A stretch of DNA of 56,269 bases from JAGQRJ01 sp041402045 (lineage in GTDB: Bacteria; Planctomycetota; J058): NCBI GenBank assembly GCA_041402045.1, contig JAWKSZ010000055.1, positions 1 through 56,269 of the forward strand, given 5' to 3'. Positions within the stretch are counted from its first letter, which is position 1, and each line of letters opens with the position of its first letter. Shown here in pieces: positions 8,647-16,109 of the stretch. Position numbers and translations under genes: made by a program. A model generated the notes under the pieces. The model saw nothing but the letters and a program-made list of their open reading frames with translations, was not told where the DNA came from and made no database searches.

Positions 8647-9425
8647 GCGTCCTCCTCGGGGCGACGGAGCGGGAGGGTCAAGGTCACGGTCGTGCCCTCG
8701 CCGCGCTGACTGTCGAGGGTGAGCTCGCCCCGGCAATCTTCTTCCACGAACTTGCGCGCGAGGCTCAGGCCCCAGCCCGTGTTGTGCTCGGACTCGCGGC
8801 GGCCCTTCTTGGTCGACTTCCCCGGAAAGAACACCAGCGCCTGATCCTCGGGGCGGATCCCGCAGCCGGTGTCCGCCAGGTAGAGCACGACCTGGGTCGC
8901 GCGCAGCTCGGCCTCGACCCACACCACACCGTCGCCGCGGATCGCCTCGTAGGCGTTCTGCAGGAGGTTGATCAACGCCTGGAGCAAGCGATCGCGCGGG
9001 ACCTCGACCCGCAGGTGCGTGGGCACGCGCACGATCGCGCGCACCGCCGACGCCCCTCCGGTCGCGGCGTAGCGGTCGGCGACTACGTCGAGGGCCTCCT
9101 CCACCGCGCGCCGCAGGCCGACGCGGCGCACCGCGGGGACCTGCTGCTTGGCGAAGGCGCGCATGCTCTCGGCGATCCCCTTCACGATCTGGCTGCGACG
9201 GTCCGCGCGCTCGAGGGTCTCCTGCCACACCTTCTTCGGGACCCGCCTGCGCTCGAGCTCGCCGGAGAGCTCGCGCAGCCCGTGCTGGATCGCGTGCACC
9301 AGGTTCAGCACGTCGTGGGAGCAGCCGAAGGCGACCTCCTGGTGGTAGGCGCGCGAGAGCTCCTCGACCTCGCGCGCGAGCTCGGGGCTGGCGCGCCGCT
9401 CGAGGCGCCGCAACCGGCGCAGCAC
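8643..9425 (-). CDS. Soluble sensor histidine kinase, probably the C-terminal part of a HEAT-kinase fusion
   Basis: 260 residues from the GTG at 9425. The phosphoacceptor region has His37 in CSHDVLNLVHAI. The ATP-binding HATPase_c domain has Asn157 in NLLQNAYEAI (N box), DTGCGI at 185-190 (G1) and TGWGLSLARKF at 216-226 (G2). No membrane segment is present, so the signal is cytoplasmic. The frame overlaps the HEAT-repeat gene by 121 bases. Adding one G to the GGG run near 9427 would join the two frames as a single 378-residue protein, with the reading ERVAG then VLRRL. The stop overlaps the response-regulator ATG. The operon order (ATPase, HEAT, kinase, regulator) suggests sensing linked to the ATPase. 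Confidence 0.85.
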   Translation of the reverse strand: MLRRLRRLERRASPELAREVEELSRAYHQEVAFGCSHDVLNLVHAIQHGLRELSGELERRRVPKKVWQETLERADRRSQIVKGIAESMRAFAKQQVPAVRRVGLRRAVEEALDVVADRYAATGGASAVRAIVRVPTHLRVEVPRDRLLQALINLLQNAYEAIRGDGVVWVEAELRATQVVLYLADTGCGIRPEDQALVFFPGKSTKKGRRESEHNTGWGLSLARKFVEEDCRGELTLDSQRGEGTTVTLTLPLRRPEEDA

Positions 9426-9778
9426 CCGGCCACGCGCTCGCCGCGGCGGGCTGCTGCGCGCGCCAGCCGGCGGCGCTCGCGCAGCGCGCGCTTGGCCGCG
9501 CGGGCCACGGCGCTGGCGCCGTCACCGGCGAGGGCTTCGAGGGCGCCGTCCGTGTCCGGGTGCTCCGCGAGCTCGAGGGCGACGGCGACCTCCTCGCGCA
9601 CCTGCCACTGCGGGTCGAGGGCCAGCGCGAGCAGCCGCGCCTCGAGCTCCGGCGCGTCGTCGGGGCGCCCGCGCAGCCGGCGCGCGAGGGCGAGCACCGC
9701 CTGGCAGCGGCGCTGCCAGTCGCGGGCAGAGAGCTCTGCCGAGGCAGCGACGGGCGGAGGGCTCAGCTCAGTGGCCAT
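9305..9778 (-). CDS. HEAT-repeat-like module, probably the N-terminal part of the sensor kinase
   Basis: 157 residues as read. The ATG at 9778 lies inside the end of the ATPase gene (11-base overlap), so it is coupled to it. Residues 20-105 form helix pairs typical of HEAT/PBS-lyase repeats: ELEARLLALALDPQWQVREEVAVALE, then a second pair ending SAVARAAKRALRERR. After about residue 118 the frame turns into a Cys/Ser/Arg-rich shadow of the kinase, so the natural protein very likely continues into the kinase frame at about 9427. HEAT repeats usually bind protein partners; here the partner could be the SMC-like ATPase or an invading component (inference). Confidence 0.7.
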   Translation of the reverse strand: MATELSPPPVAASAELSARDWQRRCQAVLALARRLRGRPDDAPELEARLLALALDPQWQVREEVAVALELAEHPDTDGALEALAGDGASAVARAAKRALRERRRLARAAARRGERVAGCCAGCGASSGAPAPSSRARSRSSRAPTTRRSPSAAPTTC

Positions 9779-11660
9779 AGCGGCGCCTCCGCTCCTCGAA
9801 CGCCTCGCGCCCGCCCTCGAGGATCCGCTCGACGTGGTCCTTGGCCGCGTCGATCCCGCCTTCGGCGAGGACCTCGGCCCGCCGTCCGCTCGAGCCGAGC
9901 ACGACCACCTGCTCCGCGTCGCCGAGCACCGGAATGTTCGGGTTGTGGGTCACGAAGATCAGCTGTCGCGAGGGCTTCACCGCGCGGATCTTCTTCACGA
10001 TCGTGGAGTAGACGAAGGCGTTGTCGAGGTTGCCCTCGGGCTCGTCGATCAGCAGCGGCTTCTCTCCCTCGAGCAGCAGGATCGGAAGGATCGTGGTGCA
10101 CTTCTGCCCGGTGCTCAGCCGCGGCGCGTCCTTGTAGTCGCCGTCGAGGAGCTCGATCCGCGGGACGTCGCCGAGCTCGATCGCCTCGAGCTCGAGCAGC
10201 GTGCTTCCCTGCCGCAGCCGCTCCACGACCCAGTCGACTTGGCTCGCGGTCAGGCCGCTGCGTTGCCCGAGCTGCTCCCGGTCGTCACAGCGCACGAGCT
10301 CGACGAGCACGTCGGGGCGCAGCGCCTTGGCCACGCCCTCCGCGGCGCCGCGGTAGGGACGGCCCACGCCCTGGAACGCGTCGCACAGGAGCTGGCGGTA
10401 GGCGGCGCGGTCGCGCCCCGGGTCGAGGCTCACCCGGATCTCCGGGGCGAGGCGCGCGTTCAAGTAGTCGACGACCTCCTGCCGCAGGGCGGTGCGGCGC
10501 GTGCGCAGCTCGACCAGCTCGGCCAGGAGCTCCCGCCGCCGCTCGCGGGCTCGAGCCAGGGCGTCGCGGCGACCGTCGCGCTCGCGGGCCTGCTCTTGCA
10601 GCTCGGCGTGGCGGCGCTGGAGCTCGAGCCGCCGCTGCGCCTGCTCACGCTCGCTGTGGTGGGCCTGGAGCTGGAGCTGGAAGCTCCGCTCCTGCTCGCG
10701 GTGCGCGAGCTCGAGCTCACCGGCGAACGCGTCGAGCTCGCCCCCGGCGCGGGCGACCCGATCGAGGCTCGCCTCGAGGGCCTCGGCCAGCGCGCGACGG
10801 TGGTCCGTCACGCAGCCGACGACGCGCTCGAGGAGCGCCGCGTTCGGGCCGGCGCAGGCGCCGGTCCGGTGGAGTTGCTCGTCGTCGCGGGCGAGGTCGC
10901 GCACGAGCGCCGCCAGCGGCGCGCGCCGCGCCGCGAGCAGCTCGCGGCAGCGGCGCACCGCGCGCTGCTCGTCGTCGCGCTGCGCCTTGAGCTCGAGCTC
11001 CCGCTCGAGGGAAGGCGGCGCGGCCTGGCCCTCGGCGATCGCCTGCCGCAGGCGCTCCGTGACCAGCGGGAGCTCGGCGAGGGCCGCGTCGAGCTCTTCG
11101 AGCTGGCCGCTGAGGCCCACGAGCTCGCGGGCGTTGGTGCGCAGCCCGATCTCGAGCCGCCGCAGCGCGCGGTCGAGGTCCGCGACCTCGTCCTCGCGGA
11201 AGCCGTCGATCAACCCGAGCTGGAAGCCCGGCGTGTCCGCGATGCGTTCGATCTCGTTCTGACTGTAGACCTCGGCGCCGAACAGCCCGCCGCGCCCGAG
11301 GGTCAGCGCGGTCGGCCGATCCTCGGCGTCGAGGACCTCGGCCCGCGGCTCGCCGGCCGAGCGCTCGACGTGATACACGAGCCCGTCGGCGGTCTCGATC
11401 CCCACGCGGATCCGTCCGCCGTTGAGGTTGCCCTCGACCAGGCGCTCGACGGCCTGCCGTCGCGCGCGCCCGCGCTCGTCCTGCGGGAGCTCGTCGAGGG
11501 CGTAGCGCAGGAACTCGAGCACGGTGGTCTTGCCCGCGCCGCGCCCTCCGATCAGGCAGTTCAACCCGCGTGAGAAGCGCAGGTCGAGCCCGCCAAGGAA
11601 GCCGGCGCCGGTGACCTCCAGGCTGCGAATGGTGTGATGACGTCGGACGGACAAGCCCAT
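9768..11660 (-). CDS. SMC/Rad50/RecF-type ATPase with coiled coil
   Basis: 630 residues. The ATG at 11660 has AGGAG ten bases upstream. It has a Walker A GGRGAGKT (residues 38-45), a long Arg/Glu/Leu-rich coiled-coil region (about 165-430), the ABC signature LSTGQ (515-519), Walker B LLIDEPEGNLDN ending at 547, and a switch histidine in FVTHN (H572). The arrangement is that of SMC-like ATPases of the RecF/TrlF-ATPase class rather than a transporter: short coiled coil, no membrane segment, LDN after Walker B. It probably dimerises and senses DNA or acts on it. It is the first gene of the operon with the HEAT-kinase and response regulator. ATPases of this kind occur in several defence systems (Lamassu LmuB, TrlF), but no toxin domain is visible here. 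Confidence 0.87.
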   Translation of the reverse strand: MGLSVRRHHTIRSLEVTGAGFLGGLDLRFSRGLNCLIGGRGAGKTTVLEFLRYALDELPQDERGRARRQAVERLVEGNLNGGRIRVGIETADGLVYHVERSAGEPRAEVLDAEDRPTALTLGRGGLFGAEVYSQNEIERIADTPGFQLGLIDGFREDEVADLDRALRRLEIGLRTNARELVGLSGQLEELDAALAELPLVTERLRQAIAEGQAAPPSLERELELKAQRDDEQRAVRRCRELLAARRAPLAALVRDLARDDEQLHRTGACAGPNAALLERVVGCVTDHRRALAEALEASLDRVARAGGELDAFAGELELAHREQERSFQLQLQAHHSEREQAQRRLELQRRHAELQEQARERDGRRDALARARERRRELLAELVELRTRRTALRQEVVDYLNARLAPEIRVSLDPGRDRAAYRQLLCDAFQGVGRPYRGAAEGVAKALRPDVLVELVRCDDREQLGQRSGLTASQVDWVVERLRQGSTLLELEAIELGDVPRIELLDGDYKDAPRLSTGQKCTTILPILLLEGEKPLLIDEPEGNLDNAFVYSTIVKKIRAVKPSRQLIFVTHNPNIPVLGDAEQVVVLGSSGRRAEVLAEGGIDAAKDHVERILEGGREAFEERRRRYGH

Positions 11661-11917
11661 GGGGCAACGCTCCTGAGTTCGCGAGGTGTTAGGTATCCAG
11701 CTCCACTATCGCTCCGACCCCTGACATCCGCGGGCCCTTGCCGCATGCGGTTTCCAGGGAACCCAGGCCTTGCCAGCGCGCGGGTTACGCGACCCAATTC
11801 GTGGGACTTACGCACCCCTCTGCGCACGTCCAGTCGAGGCGACGAGCTGGCCCGACGCAGGGTCGTGGACTCGCGAGTACTGAGGCTCCGCGAGGGCCCA
11901 CGCGTGCCGGGTGGGCC

Positions 11918-11942
11918 GGGCGCAGGCAAGCTGCGCCCCTAC
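11918..11942. repeat. Hairpin repeat, copy 2
   Basis: Identical over 25 bases to 7507-7531, with the same stem, GCAAG loop and trailing CTAC. The two copies are in direct orientation and bracket the ATPase/two-component operon. Confidence 0.8.
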
Positions 11943-12323
11943 GAAAGGCACCTGCGGAGTCGCCATGCAGCACGCCTCGGCGCCGCTCTGCGTGACGTGG
12001 CTGCCGCAGTGACTCCGCCTCCGTGGTGTTGCGCGTCAGACGTTCCGGCATGGGTCGCGCAGCAATCGTCGTCCCTGGCTAGGCGTGAGGAGGGAGCAAT
12101 CAGGGCCAGTGTGACCGACGAGCAACAACGCCAGGGGCGGCGAGGGCAAGCGAGATGTAGCGGAACGTCTGACGTGCTGCACGAGCGAGGTCGAGCGCGA
12201 CGCGCGCCGAGCGGAGTCGAGTCCTGGACCGAACGCCCCGGCCGTGAAGCGGTGGGCGCCAGGTCAGCGCTCCCGCCCCGCGTCCGTCCCCACGTGGCAC
12301 GCCGGGACGAGCGCGAAGAAGGT

Positions 12324-12346
12324 TGGGCGCCGGTGTCCGGCGCCCA
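12324..12346. repeat. Perfect 10-bp inverted repeat
   Basis: TGGGCGCCGG, a TGT loop, then CCGGCGCCCA. It lies in gene-free DNA and has no T-run on either side, so it is not an obvious intrinsic terminator. Confidence 0.6.
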
Positions 12347-12609
12347 GCCCTGAGTCGGTCTTCACGGAGCGCCCGGCGAGCAGCGTCAGCCGCGAGCGCG
12401 CAGCGGAACTAACTTCAGAGGCGCGAGTCCGAGTGCTCGCGCGCGGCGTTCTCGCGACGGATCTCAGCACCGCGAGCACTCGAACTCCCGCTCTTCCTTT
12501 GCTACTCAGACGCTCCGCCTCACGAGTGCCGGCAGGAGCTGCTCGGGGCCCGAGATCTCGAGCGGGTTGGAGAGGAACGGCTGCGCGCGAGGCGGAGCCA
12601 TTGAAGTAG

Positions 12610-12704
12610 AAATGGAAGGCAGGAGTTCGCGACGTCGCGACCGATTCAGTTCGTGAACCTCTGCCACCGTGCAGGCGACGTCGCGGAATCGTGCCCTTCC
12701 ATTT
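12610..12704 (-). terminator. Large inverted repeat at the porin stop codon
   Basis: The outer arms AAATGGAAGGC (12610-12620) and GCCCTTCCATTT (12693-12704) are complementary but for one extra C. Inner arms both contain the self-complementary GCGACGTCGC (about 12628-12638 and 12675-12684). The right arm includes the porin stop codon, so on the minus strand it folds directly after translation ends. A U-tract is lacking. A small inserted palindromic element is the alternative. Confidence 0.5.
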
Positions 12705-13911
12705 AGAACTGCGCGCTGACGCTGAAGCTGAGCGTGTCCTGCGCGTCGCGGCTCAGCTCGCCACGGCCGCCGAGGAAGGCGTCGCCGCGGCTGGAGAAGT
12801 CGCGCCGATACTCGACCCGGATCGCGGCGGCCTCGATCGGCCGCAGCTCGAGGGTCGCGGTCACCTCGCCCAAGGACTGGTCGAGCCCCGTGCGCGCGCC
12901 GTGCTCGTCCTCGAAGCACGAGCCGCGGACGGCGAAGGACAGGTGGTGGAAGCCCTCGACCTCGTCGTAGAGGAAGGACTTCTTCAGCGACACGGTGAAG
13001 CCGCCGAAGGCCGCGTCGACGTCGCCCACGAGCTGCGGCACCGGCGAGGTGAAGTTCTCCTCGCCGTAGAGCACCGCCGCGCGCAGCTCGACGTCGCGCC
13101 GCGCCTGCCAGCGCACGCCGGCCTGCAGCGCCCAGCGCGCGTCGCTGTTGGAGTCCTCGCGCTCAGCACCCGCGATCCAGTCGAGGGTGAACAGCGCGCT
13201 CGCGCTCGGCCGCCAGGCGAGCTGGCCGGCGAAGGTCTTGGCCGAGTTCTCGTCCACGACCTGGTCCCAGCCGTTGACCACGTACTGCGTGTAGCTCAGC
13301 GTCTCGCTCAGGTCCACGCCTAGCGAGACGCCGGTCACCGTGCGCGGCATGTAGGTCTCGAGGAACGAGTGCGAGAAGTGCGGGTTCTCCGCGGGGTCCA
13401 CGCTCTCGACGCCGAAGGGCAGGTACATCCGCCCCGCGCGCACCCGCACCGGGAGCGGCGTGGGGAGCTGCAGGTCGATGTACGCCTGGGGCACGTTGAG
13501 CGCGCTGCGCTCGAACAGGCCGTCGTCGCCGAAGGCGTCGGGCACCATGTGCCCCGCCGCCAGCTCGAGGCCGAAGCCCAGGTCCCACTCCTCGTAGCCC
13601 GAGAGCACGCGGCGCACGCCGACGCGGGCGAAGGGGATCGAGAACGCGTTGGCGTCCTGGTCCGAGAGGCGGAAGCGGTTGTGGGCGCGTCCGCTGACGC
13701 CGGCCAGGTTCGCGGTGTAGCCCACCGTGAGGGAGCCGTAGACGTCGATGCCGTAGAGGACGTCGAGGAGCGGCGTCCCCCGCGGCGCGGGCAGCGCCGT
13801 GAGGTCGTCGGCGGGTTCGAGGGCGCGCTGCAGCGCGTCCGGGTCCTGGGCGTCGTCGGCGAGCGCGCTCGCCGAGAGACCGAGGACGAAGATCAAGAGT
13901 GCACGTTTCAA
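12703..13911 (-). CDS. Outer-membrane beta-barrel porin (BBP2-type)
   Basis: 402 residues. The start is a TTG at 13911, fixed by a strong GAAGGAGGTGA site just upstream. A signal peptide (KRALLIFVLGLSASALA) is followed by alternating beta strands through the whole length, with frequent aromatic girdle residues, and the protein ends in Phe (SVSAQF) as most outer-membrane barrels do. Conserved-looking segments such as AGRMYLPFGVESVDPAENPH and YTQYVVNGWD match the pattern of OmpL/BBP2-like porins, where a GRx(L/F)xPFG strand precedes a surface loop. It should allow diffusion of small solutes. It is transcribed alone, with an inverted-repeat terminator at the stop and a promoter-like element upstream that it shares with the next small gene. 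Confidence 0.85.
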   Translation of the reverse strand: MKRALLIFVLGLSASALADDAQDPDALQRALEPADDLTALPAPRGTPLLDVLYGIDVYGSLTVGYTANLAGVSGRAHNRFRLSDQDANAFSIPFARVGVRRVLSGYEEWDLGFGLELAAGHMVPDAFGDDGLFERSALNVPQAYIDLQLPTPLPVRVRAGRMYLPFGVESVDPAENPHFSHSFLETYMPRTVTGVSLGVDLSETLSYTQYVVNGWDQVVDENSAKTFAGQLAWRPSASALFTLDWIAGAEREDSNSDARWALQAGVRWQARRDVELRAAVLYGEENFTSPVPQLVGDVDAAFGGFTVSLKKSFLYDEVEGFHHLSFAVRGSCFEDEHGARTGLDQSLGEVTATLELRPIEAAAIRVEYRRDFSSRGDAFLGGRGELSRDAQDTLSFSVSAQF

Positions 13912-13940
13912 GGGTCACCTCCTTCAGGTGTCCCTGCACG

Positions 13941-13977
13941 CTAGGGCCGCTCCGGAGGCCTCCTCGCGATCTGCCAG
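13941..13977 (-). promoter_or_regulatory. Promoter-like element upstream of the porin
   Basis: On the minus strand: CTGGCA, 25 bases, CCCTAGCGTGC. The TAGCGT hexamer fits a TANNNT -10 box about 30 bases before the start. The same CTGGCA-N25-CCCTA layout occurs before the gene at 14277. The function of CTGGCA is unknown. Confidence 0.4.
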
Positions 13978-14064
13978 GGGTGGCCACAGCGGCGGATTTC
14001 CAGGCGGTTCAGCCCCTCCGGAACGGGCGAGGGCGGACGACCCACGGCCGTCCGCCCTCGAGGT

Positions 14065-14277
14065 TCAGCGCGCGCCGCGCGGGTGCGGATCCCCTGGATC
14101 CGGGAGCGCGGGCGCCGCCCGCCCGCTGCAGATCGGACAGGGCGCGTCCTCTCCCAGCAGGTCGACGACCCAGCGGCGCACGGCCCGGGCGCGCTCGCCC
14201 GGCGCGAGCGCGAGCGCGGCGCCCACGAGCACGAGCCCGCAGGCGACGAAGGTGAGCTGTTTGAACGTGTCGATCAT
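14065..14277 (-). CDS. Small membrane protein with CxxC tail
   Basis: 70 residues; the ATG at 14277 follows AGGAGGG. One N-terminal hydrophobic helix (residues 8-26, TFVACGLVLVGAALALA), then a basic amphipathic stretch, then CPIC (about 47-50) and a Pro/Asp-rich tail. The lone CPIC could take part in metal binding or thiol chemistry. No family recognised. Its upstream element matches that of the porin gene, so the two may be co-regulated. Confidence 0.7.
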   Translation of the reverse strand: MIDTFKQLTFVACGLVLVGAALALAPGERARAVRRWVVDLLGEDAPCPICSGRAAPALPDPGDPHPRGAR

Positions 14278-14304
14278 GGTGCCCTCCTGAGGCTGAGCCG
14301 CAGG

Positions 14305-14341
14305 GTAGGGCGCCGGGCGAGCGGGCCGCGTCGTTTGCCAG
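14305..14341 (-). promoter_or_regulatory. Promoter-like element shared with the porin
   Basis: CTGGCA, 25 bases, CCCTACCCTGC on the minus strand, 28 bases before the ATG at 14277. TACCCT fits TANNNT. Confidence 0.4.
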
Positions 14342-14349
14342 GAGCGGTT

Positions 14350-14799
14350 TCAGCTGCCCCAGTGGATCTGCCAGGCGGGCCCGTCGCGGCTGGGGTAGAT
14401 CCCCTCGAAGTAGCAGTGGCGCACGTCGACGCCGCCCAACCACTCGCTGCGCGCGCGAGTCTGGCGCTCGGTGTCTTCGACGGCGCGCAGGAGCTCGCCG
14501 ACCGTGAACGCCTGACCGTCTTGGGCGCGGTGCTCGACGTCCACCTGCGCCTCGCCGCGGAGGGTGATCGTCGGGGCGCGGAAGGCGAGGGAGTGCAGCT
14601 CCGCCGGGGTCAGCGGACGGAACACGCCGCGTATGCGCTCGTAGACCTCCGTCACCAGGCGCAGCGACTCGATCGTGGCGGTCGGGCTGGCCTGCTTGGT
14701 CGCGAGGGTCCCGAGGATCTCGGGGGGCTCGCTGAGCTCGATCTCCAGGCGGGCCGAGAGGGCGTTGAAGAACGCGAGCTCGGGGTGCCGCTCGGGCAT
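14350..14799 (-). CDS. Hypothetical protein, 149 residues
   Basis: The ATG at 14799 is preceded by AGGAG at five bases. The reading frame extends further upstream, but the ribosome-binding site and codon use support this start. It has an N-terminal helix (ELAFFNALSARLEIEL), a middle region with the two-strand pattern ITLRGEAQVDVEH, a helix GELLRAVEDTERQTRA and a C-terminal segment rich in aromatics (YFEGIYPSRDGPAWQIHWG). No known domain and no signal peptide. On the opposite strand the DUF2293 gene starts 109 bases away, so the two are divergently transcribed. Confidence 0.7.
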   Translation of the reverse strand: MPERHPELAFFNALSARLEIELSEPPEILGTLATKQASPTATIESLRLVTEVYERIRGVFRPLTPAELHSLAFRAPTITLRGEAQVDVEHRAQDGQAFTVGELLRAVEDTERQTRARSEWLGGVDVRHCYFEGIYPSRDGPAWQIHWGS

Positions 14800-14908
14800 G
14801 GGGTCTCCTGCGGGACGGAAGGCTTCCCCAGACCCTAGCAACGGGTCAGGGGCGGCGGAAGCGATCGTTGCTCCACGCCCTGTCCCTGCCGGGCGATAGA
14901 CTCCGCGG

Positions 14909-15868
14909 GTGACCACGACCCGCACCGTGACCCTCGACCCCGCCGGGAGCCTGCGCTGCCCCGAGCGCGACACGCGGCTCGAGCCGCCGGAGGGCTGGAC
15001 GCTCCTGCCGTCGGGGGACGCGGCCCTCACCCGGCGGGTCAAGGCCGCGGGCGCGCACTGGGTGGTCGAGGAGCGCCGCGGGCGCAAGCGCTTCACCCGC
15101 GGGGTCTACGCCCCCGAGGCGCGGATCGCCGAGCTGCGCGAGGCCCTCGAACGCGAGCGCGCGCGCCCGGAGTACGCGCAGCGACTGGCCGCCGGGCGCG
15201 CGCGGCGCGCGCGGGCGCAGGAAGACTACGTCCTCGAGTTCCGCGAGGCGGTCGAGGGGTTCCTCGGGTTCGCCCCGCGTTACCGCGAGCTCGGGCGACG
15301 CTTGGCCCAGGAGGTCGCGAGCCACGCCACCCCGGTGGGCAGCGGAACCGTGGCTCGCACCCAGCGGATCCCGGTCGAGCGTCGCGCAGCCGCCGCCGTG
15401 ATCGCCTGGCTGCGCCACCAGACCACCGACTACGACCGCATGGCGATCCCTCAGGTCAAGGGCGAGCGCCGCGCGGTGCGCCGGCGGCTGGCCAAGCGCG
15501 CGCGGGCGCTGCTCGAGGCCTTCCGCCGCGGCGAGGACGTCGACCGCGAGAGCTGCCCGCTGCACCGGGCGCTCGAGCACGAGGGCGCGCCCGCGGCGGC
15601 CCGCCGATCCCCGGCCGCCCAAGCTCCTCGGGCTGGGCGCCGCCCCGCGCACGCGACCGGTCCGCGCGGCGAACCCGCCGCGCTCCGAGCCGTCCGCCCG
15701 CCCCAAGCTCTGGGAGCGTGGGCTCGGGCGCTGAGGAACCCTCAGGTCCCGCGACGGCGTGGGAGGGTCGGTTTGGAGGCGCCAGCGTCCCCCGATCCGC
15801 CCCGGGCGGCGGCGTTCGTCCGCCTGTCCGAGTCACGGACACCCCTGAGAAGGTTCGAGGCGGCCTGA
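14909..15868 (+). CDS. DUF2293-domain protein, C-terminus frameshifted
   Basis: Starts at GTG 14909. Residues about 145-215 match DUF2293: RIPVERRAAAAVIAWLRHQTT, YDRMAIPQVKGERRAVRRRLAKRA. The domain is helical, basic, and of unknown function. The N-terminal 140 residues are charged and helical. From about base 15590 the frame loses its GC-ending codons. The frame one step over keeps them and reads PKLLGLGAAPRTRPVRAANP, ending at a TGA at 15732-15734. The natural protein is therefore probably about 275 residues, with an indel in the GC-rich run near 15585-15600. As read, it is 319 residues. Confidence 0.8.
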   Translation: MTTTRTVTLDPAGSLRCPERDTRLEPPEGWTLLPSGDAALTRRVKAAGAHWVVEERRGRKRFTRGVYAPEARIAELREALERERARPEYAQRLAAGRARRARAQEDYVLEFREAVEGFLGFAPRYRELGRRLAQEVASHATPVGSGTVARTQRIPVERRAAAAVIAWLRHQTTDYDRMAIPQVKGERRAVRRRLAKRARALLEAFRRGEDVDRESCPLHRALEHEGAPAAARRSPAAQAPRAGRRPAHATGPRGEPAALRAVRPPQALGAWARALRNPQVPRRRGRVGLEAPASPDPPRAAAFVRLSESRTPLRRFEAA

Positions 15869-15877
15869 CCCCCAGCG

Positions 15878-16108
15878 TCAGGACTCGTACTCGTCCACGT
15901 AGGTCGTGAAGCGTCCGCACGCGAGGCAGCAGAACTCCTCCTCGGACCACGTCCCGATCAGGCTCCCCCCGCCCATGGCGAAGGTGCACACGGTGTCCGC
16001 GCTCCCGCAGGCGGCGCAGGGTCTGGGCGCGACGTGCCTCCGGGGCGGCCCTTGCTCGGGGTGCCGGGGGGCGTCGTGCGAGAAGACGTCGTGGGTAAAG
16101 TCCCCCAC
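15878..16108 (-). CDS. Small zinc-ribbon-like protein
   Basis: 76 residues from the GTG at 16108, one base after the stop of the RING-like membrane protein, so probably coupled to it. Two cysteine pairs, CAAC (in RPCAACGSA) and CLAC (in FCCLACGR), about 25 residues apart fit a zinc ribbon. The N-terminus has several His and Asp residues (FTHDVFSHD). The function is not known; the partner gene suggests a role at the inner membrane. Confidence 0.65.
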   Translation of the reverse strand: MGDFTHDVFSHDAPRHPEQGPPRRHVAPRPCAACGSADTVCTFAMGGGSLIGTWSEEEFCCLACGRFTTYVDEYES

Positions 16109-16109
16109 C

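Larger units (their letters stand above)
11661..12702. other. 1-kb region with no convincing gene
   Basis: Possible frames on both strands have mixed codon use and no ribosome-binding site; none resembles a known protein. The stretch holds the second hairpin repeat (11918-11942), a perfect inverted repeat at 12324-12346, and the inverted-repeat terminator at 12610-12704. Its base composition looks somewhat less GC-rich than that of the flanking genes. The promoter of the ATPase operon must lie in its left part, just above 11660. It may be the right end of the accessory island. Confidence 0.5.

Noticed and set aside
11634..12609. Several frames of 66-239 residues in the gene-free kilobase
   Set aside because: Mixed codon use, many overlapping frames, no family match and no ribosome-binding site.
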